64,000 nt of DNA, taken from contig NW_004624805.1 in the NCBI RefSeq assembly GCF_000247695.1, positions 1,241,433 to 1,305,432 of the forward strand. The letters are read 5' to 3'. Positions 58,511 to 64,000 of this stretch are shown piece by piece (the stretch's first letter is position 1; each line of letters begins with the position of its first letter). Origin of the DNA: Heterocephalus glaber. Taxonomy: Eukaryota > Chordata > Mammalia > Rodentia > Bathyergidae. Below the pieces are notes generated by a model that was not told the origin of the DNA, did not search any database, and saw only the letters and a list, made by a program, of their open reading frames with translations. The position numbers were made by a program, and so were the translations under genes.

Positions 58511-61104
58511 CAGAGGCCATGCTCAGAACAGCACTTGCTTGCCTCCACATCAGGTGTGCTCGGTGAGCACTGCGAGCGAGCAGGTCAGGTGCGTGGGTGT
58601 GCTGCCTGGAGCCACAGCGAGAAGACATCAGCTCGTTCACGTTTTCCCTTGCATCTACCCACATCTTTGCGCAGTAAGACTCAACTGCTTTTTGCAAAGA
58701 TGAGACCACCTGTCCCAAGGAAACGTGGAGGAAAAGCTTTACTTCAGACCACTCTGAGTTATGGAATGTGAAAGGATGCAGCCTGGCTGATGTTTTTACT
58801 TTGCACCAAAACCATCCTGGGGGATTCCAGAGTGGGCAGGCCCGGGTCCACCTCCGATGCGCGGATTCCTGACTCTTCCAGCACATTGCTCCCACTTCCT
58901 GTCTGCAGCCCTCAGAACTCTTCCCCTGGCCGTCCATCACTTCCCCGCTGACACTGACCTCTCCACCCCCAAAATCCCCTCTGCACACTCATCATCTTAA
59001 TTGACTTTGTTGTTCTGTTTACTCTTTCACCTTCTTTCATTTGGAAAAGCTATGAGAAAGACTCCTCCTCCTCCCTCCTCTCCGATCTCATTGTTAACAA
59101 ACCAGAAGTAGGCCTACTGCTTCTTGGTGGGTGCTGGCTCTGCACTAAATGTCTTCCGCACTATTTGTTAGGGGAGGTGGCACAGCTGTCCCCAGAGGCA
59201 GAGAGGAGCCGACACCGAGCGGCAAAGTCTGTCCAGGGCACACAGCTGGGCAGCACACACCATGGTTCCAGCCCTGCTCCGTGTGACTCCAAAGTCTTTC
59301 TCTGTCACTACTCTTCCACTCAGTGCCAGAACCCAAAGAATCCATTTTCCTATACTTTCTGGACTTGGAAATACTTTGAAAAGAAATATTTCTAAGATGG
59401 AAAGTACGTTTTGGTCCTGAAACTTCACTTTTTGTGTTACAATCAGTTTTGCTTTCTGGATGAGTCAAGACCAGGACAGCAGGGGTTTTTGGTTTTCAGA
59501 ACACAGCAGAGAGGGGTTTTTCAGGAGCATTTAAACCTTCGTCCCCATCAACTGATAGTCAGCTGGTGAGCACTGGAGACTGTACAGGTGAAAGATGGGG
59601 AGAGCTTGAGTCGGTTCCCCGTGGCCCTCGGGCCTCTTACGTGACTGAGCGTGATGGTCCACTGCTCCCTTTGAAAGACTGACATGAACACTGGGCACTC
59701 TATTTCTTCCTTTCTACCTTGCTTTTTTCTTTCTATCGTTCTTGCTGATGTTGATGATACTCTTGTTGGGGGATCACGAACTGATGAAACCGTGGCCCTC
59801 TACCTGGTTCTACGTATACACATTTATGTACACACACTTTTGTGAATGGTCATTGAGGTTTCCCAATCTCCTTGAAGCTGAAGCCCAAATTCCTGTAAAC
59901 ACGACGCACCCTGAATCAGCAGTTCTAGGTGGTGCTCCTGAGCCATTGACGGTCAAGCGTAGCCCTGACAGTGGAAGAGTGTGAGTTCAGCTGTTGGGCC
60001 CTGCTCTCCCTCCAAAAGCATCACCAGCAACTCCCCGCGGCCCGGGCTCTAGAAGGTACAAGCCAACATCCAAAGACAACCTGCCACTTCATCCAGTCCT
60101 GAGATGGCACGTCAAGCCCAGGGACACTCTCCAGCGTGGTTTGCAGTGCTTGGGGCTGAGAACTTTGCCTCCTGTGGATACAGCTAGTCATCACCACAGT
60201 GGTGTGCACAACGGAGCAACCTGAAAGTAACATTCCCACCATCGGGATAAGAAAAGAGCTGAGAAGATGAAGTCTGCACACCGGTGGACAGACACATGAA
60301 GAACTTTCATGCCCTGCTGGAGCCCAGACCACAATGGCCAGTCGCTGTTGGGGGTAGAAGGGGTCTGGCTGCTGGTCGGTTACAGCCAGAGCACAGCAGG
60401 ACCTGTGGAGGACTTTTCCCCAGATGAAGTAAGGGATGCCCTTCAGTTCCTTTCTCCTGGACAGAGACCTCTGTAAAAGCAATATTGCAAGGGCTAGAGG
60501 GGTCCAAACAGCAATTTGCATTGCTGTGTTCCCACTGCAAATAATCTGCTCCTTACTCAGTGAATCTGTTTCATGGAATTGCGATTTGGACAACGAGAAC
60601 CATTGAAACTCAAGTTCAGAGCAAGAGCCGCTGTGCCCCACAGAGTGCCAGCTTCGCGTGTTCTGAGAGCAGGGGGGCTGGGAAGGGAAGCCCAACAGCC
60701 CACGCTGACAGGGCAGAAGGAAGGGGACATGTCTGCCCCAGGGTGGCTGTGTGGCCTATAAAGGCCTCGTTCTCTCTTTTCCCCAGGTCATCTCCAGGGA
60801 CCAGCCCTGGGGACACACTTCCCCGCCGCAGGAACTCACTTGGGCGAATAGCATAGCCCCGGTAGAGCATTCTGAGTCTTCCCCCGTTAGAGCAACCACA
60901 AAATCATTCCCTTCAGCAGTCTGCAGGCTGCTCTAGGACAAAAGCAGACAGGATATTGAATCCCTGCCCATCCAGGCATACTGCATGGCCAAAAGCACCA
61001 TGGTGAAGGCCAGAGGTTTGGTTATCACCCTGGTGAACAGAAGCGCTCCCCTCTGCTCTCCCAGGAGCCAGGGCGACCAGAACCAGGGAGAAGATTGCCT
61101 GAGA
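58511..61104. other. No gene recognised; longest chance frame
   Basis: Contains the longest ATG frame of the window, 224 codons on the minus strand at 60021-60695. It has no domain, compositional bias or start context that I can tie to a protein. A weak MIR-like piece lies at about 59150-59250. Confidence 0.4.
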
Positions 61105-61620
61105 GAAAGGAAAGTGGGATTAATATGAGAAAATGGAAAAATAGGAACAAAATCTTTGTAAATAGGGAGGAATGGAAGGGTTGAAGGGAGGGCTGGGCAA
61201 GGGAGGAAAATAAGAACCAAGAGAGACTATGCAAAGGTGCAAATTTCCAATGATGAATGTCATTGTATTGTATACCTAAAATGTACCAATCATTAGAATG
61301 AATAATCAATAATGTAAAACAGGAAGAAAAGGTCCAAAGGGGTAGGGGTAGTGGGAGGGGCAGGGGAAAGAAAAGAAGGGAAAGGAAAAATGCTGAGAAA
61401 TGGAAAAAATGGAAATAAAGTCTTTGTAAATAGGGAAGGGTGGAGGGAGTGAAGGGAGGGCTAGGAATGGGAAAGAAATAAGCACCAAGACACATCATGT
61501 ACAGGTACAATTCCCAATGAGAGATGTAATTGTGTTGTATACCTACAATGTGCCAATAGAAGAATTTAATACAAAAAGAAGATAGGAATTTTTAAATGAA
61601 AAAAAAAAAAAAGAAGAAAG
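61105..61620 (+). mobile_element. L1 3' UTR, tandemly doubled
   Basis: Two successive copies of an L1 3' terminal region: tctttgtaaatagggagg at 61153 and tctttgtaaatagggaag at 61421, each followed by a purine tract, accaagaga/acaagacac-type words, and tgtatacctaaaatgtacc / tgtatacctacaatgtgcc. Offset is 268 bases. A final A run (about 61600-61614) ends the second copy. Both match the reverse complement of the L1 tail at 36211-36420. Confidence 0.78.
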
Positions 61621-61976
61621 TAAGGTGGGAACGACCTCGCCTCAGCGCAGACAGATCCAGAGCGCGTCCTGCCTTTCACTGTCCTAACATGGCATCAGAT
61701 TAAGCCCTTGGGCTCAGCTGATCTGGAAATGACTTTTTAAGCGCTATAGGACAGCCTTGCATGCTGCCCCATGTCTTCTTAAAGTGTTGTAAAACATTCC
61801 TACAGCATATGGGAGAGGAGGAAATACCGGCTCCTCGCATTTCATTACCAAGCTTTACTTCGAGGTTGTGATAGAGTGCATCACAATCCTAATCACCAAA
61901 GTCACTTGACAGCAGCAGGGACTGCAAAATTCAATGTGTCTCAAGCCAGTACTTGAATATTTTAGCAGAGAAGTGG
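61621..61976. other. No gene recognised
   Basis: Short unique stretch between retrotransposons. Confidence 0.35.
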
Positions 61977-62053
61977 GTTGGGAATGTGGCCCAGTGGTAG
62001 AGGACTTGCCTAGCATGCTCGAGGCCCTGGATCTCATCTCCAGCACTGGGGGA
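61977..62053 (+). mobile_element. Older ID SINE
   Basis: ttgggaatgtggcccagtgg ... ctagcatgctcgaggccctg ... tctcatctccagcactgg. This is the common rodent ID form (tagcatgc middle), distinct from the younger family next to it. Confidence 0.8.
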
Positions 62054-62068
62054 AAAACACAATTACTT

Positions 62069-62164
62069 TATTTGTTTATTAATTTTTTTTGGTACCGGAG
62101 ATCGAACTCAGGCCCTTGTGCTTGCAAGGTAGGCAGCGAAACCACTGAGCTAAATCCCCGGTCC
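62069..62164 (-). mobile_element. Young tRNA-like ID-type SINE
   Basis: Inverted: T run, ggtaccggagatcgaactc, then gaaaccactgagctaaatcc. Flanked by cacaattactt at 62058-62068 and 62165-62175. It landed in the tail region of the older ID in opposite orientation. Confidence 0.88.
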
Positions 62165-62175
62165 CACAATTACTT

Positions 62176-64000
62176 CAATAAATTATTTACCATATTTTGA
62201 GGAAAGTGAATCAGAATCTATCAATATGAGAGAATAAATCAAAGCTGATGATCCAATAAGATCTGTTATATTTGGCTAGTAAACTTAAAAGTATATTTCA
62301 GTGATCCAGCCTACCAGATCAGTATTTCTATATTTATGTCTCAAGTGATTCATAATGAAGTTGTTTAAAGCATGAGAATCACCCTAAAATGCACCAAATG
62401 TGCACATAACGGGTGCTGGCAGTGGGCATTGACAGAGGACTACCCCTACCTCGCTGGACCAAAGGGAGCTTCAGGCAGACAGTGGCATTGGGACAGCTTG
62501 GAAAAGCACGTAATGCTGCTGCTGCAGACAGCACCAAAGGGAGAAGCCCTGCCCCAGAGGGGAAATTCCTTCAGAAATAGTGTGGAGCATAAGGCTAACT
62601 TTTCTCATAAAAATAATATCTTTCAGACACACAGATATGTTCAATCCTCAGCAATTTTAAGGTTAGATGTTCATGTTTTTGATGAAGAGAACATTTTTGT
62701 CAATACTTAGCAGATAACGATGGTAACACGTCACAAGTAAAATAGGCTTTCCAAAAACGTTTTCTATATCCATGCCTATCTCCCAAGTGTTTCCTGAGAA
62801 TTACATTGTGAGATGGCACAGAACCTACACACATCCTCCCATACACTTCAAATTATCTCTCAACGGCTCATAACAACAAACACATTGTACATATTGTGGG
62901 AAACTGTTCTACCATGCTTTTAGGAAATAATGGCAAGAAAAATACAGTGCATATGAGTCCTGTACGGACACAGCTATAGGGACTCCTGCGTCTTTGACCT
63001 TGAGTGGTGGATCTGTGGGGACAGAGCCTCAGGAGCTGGGGTCACAGGGACTGTCCAGGGGATCGAAGGGTTCATTTGGTTTTCAAATAAATTCTCTGTC
63101 AAAGTCCAGCCTATGTTCAGCAAGCGCACGCACAGGTCCTCTCTGCGAAGTGCACAGCCAGCTGCCTCCCACGCTGGGAAGCCTGAGCACCCCGTGCTGA
63201 TCTCTGTCTCCCTTCCTCTGCAGGTGTAGCCTCTGTCCCGACTTCTGCCTGTGCAGCTTAGTTTTCAGTGGTTTTGAGCTTTCTATACATACAGCCGGGG
63301 TGTATGAATACACCAAATTGGCTCTAGCCCATCACTCAAAGCCACGTTCATGAGCTGAACTGACGCAGAGCCCTCAGTGGCTCGTCCATTTTCACTGCTG
63401 TATTTTATACCATTACACGATTATACAAAATGAATATACAGTGCTTATCTATTCTTCCTCGGATGAACATCTCAATCACTTTCATTGGAACTAATATGAA
63501 TAGTTCTGCTATAAAACTCCTGCTCTCAAGCTTTGGTGCTCAGAGGGGCTCCTTTCTTTGGAGAATAGGCCTAAATATTTACATTCACTTATAAATGTTT
63601 CCTGATTTTAACTCTTATTTAATGAAATAGATCAGGTATAAAGAGTGAAATGGGTTTCCCTCTTGGTGCAGAAAACAAATTAACTTATAAGCAGTCAAGA
63701 AGAAGCTGGCCAGGTTTTTCATGATGGACAGTCCATCCGTGAAAGGAAATGTGGAAACAGTAGAGCAAGCCAGCAAAGTCCAGCTTTTTGAAGAGTGTCC
63801 TAAGAGAGGCTTTGGGGAAAAGTGTAGAGGAGCCAAGTTAGGCTGCCTTAAGAGCAGCTCCCAGGACTCAAGGACAGAAGCAGCTCTGTTTTATGTGGAG
63901 AAAGCAGAAGGGTTCTACATTTGTCCTGACTGCCTCGCCTCAGCACGAGAGGGAGAAAACAAAACAAAAAGGAAGAGTGATGCCAACGCATGCGACACCA
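62176..64000. other. No gene recognised
   Basis: AT-richer unique-looking sequence to the window end. A 112-codon plus frame (62372-62710) has no known domain. Confidence 0.45.

Noticed and set aside
60021..60695. Longest ATG frame of the window (224 codons, minus) as a possible gene
   Set aside because: No recognisable domain or family motif, no conserved neighbours, and mid-GC sequence of 64 kb yields such frames by chance.

Overview
The window looks like ordinary mammalian nuclear DNA from a rodent. The evidence is its repeats: many B1-type (7SL-derived) SINEs fused to a tRNA-derived ID part (B1-dID), plain ID elements, a younger tRNA-like SINE with fresh target-site duplications, L1 3' ends, MaLR-type LTR fragments, MIRs and old DNA transposons. 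B1-dID occurs in squirrel-related and hystricognath rodents. The wording of the young SINE (gatttagctcagtggttccgc at its head) reminds me of African mole-rat sequence, but that is recollection and not a proof of species.

I found no gene I can defend. Every long ATG-started open frame (the longest is 224 codons on the minus strand at 60021-60695) lies in stop-poor, GC-rich or repetitive DNA and shows no domain, signal peptide or family motif I recognise. No tRNA, rRNA or snRNA gene, CRISPR array or operon is visible. The window is most simply a stretch of intron or intergenic DNA. Exons of a non-coding RNA, or short exons of a large gene, cannot be excluded by eye.

Layout: 1-300 is a CpG-dense edge. 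472-12300 carries scattered SINEs, MaLR-like LTR ends, a 55-bp polypyrimidine minisatellite (2456-2692) and a TG repeat. 12371-13200 is the best promoter-like CpG-rich region. 13.5-25 kb is AT-richer, with a coding-like but broken minus-strand stretch (14701-15607), an L1 3' end, MaLR and MIR copies. 25.2-26.7 kb holds a CA-rich minisatellite, then a non-repetitive block with a strong CTCF-like match and a perfect forkhead palindrome. 31-34.5 kb holds a 17-bp minisatellite and an inverted pair of mariner transposon ends with a SINE nested in one arm. 36.1-37.4 kb has an L1 tail and SINEs. 44.3-45.3 kb is a probable MULE-type DNA transposon. 46-50 kb has AT repeats, a MIR, an L1 tail and LTR pieces. 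61.1-62.2 kb has a tandemly doubled L1 3' end and two back-to-back SINEs of different age.

I see no new biological system. The most useful observations are the mariner inverted repeat with its nested SINE, the CTCF/forkhead block near 26.2-26.55 kb, the 17-bp stop-free minisatellite, and the set of six young SINE copies with target-site duplications. Boundaries of repeats are estimates made by eye.
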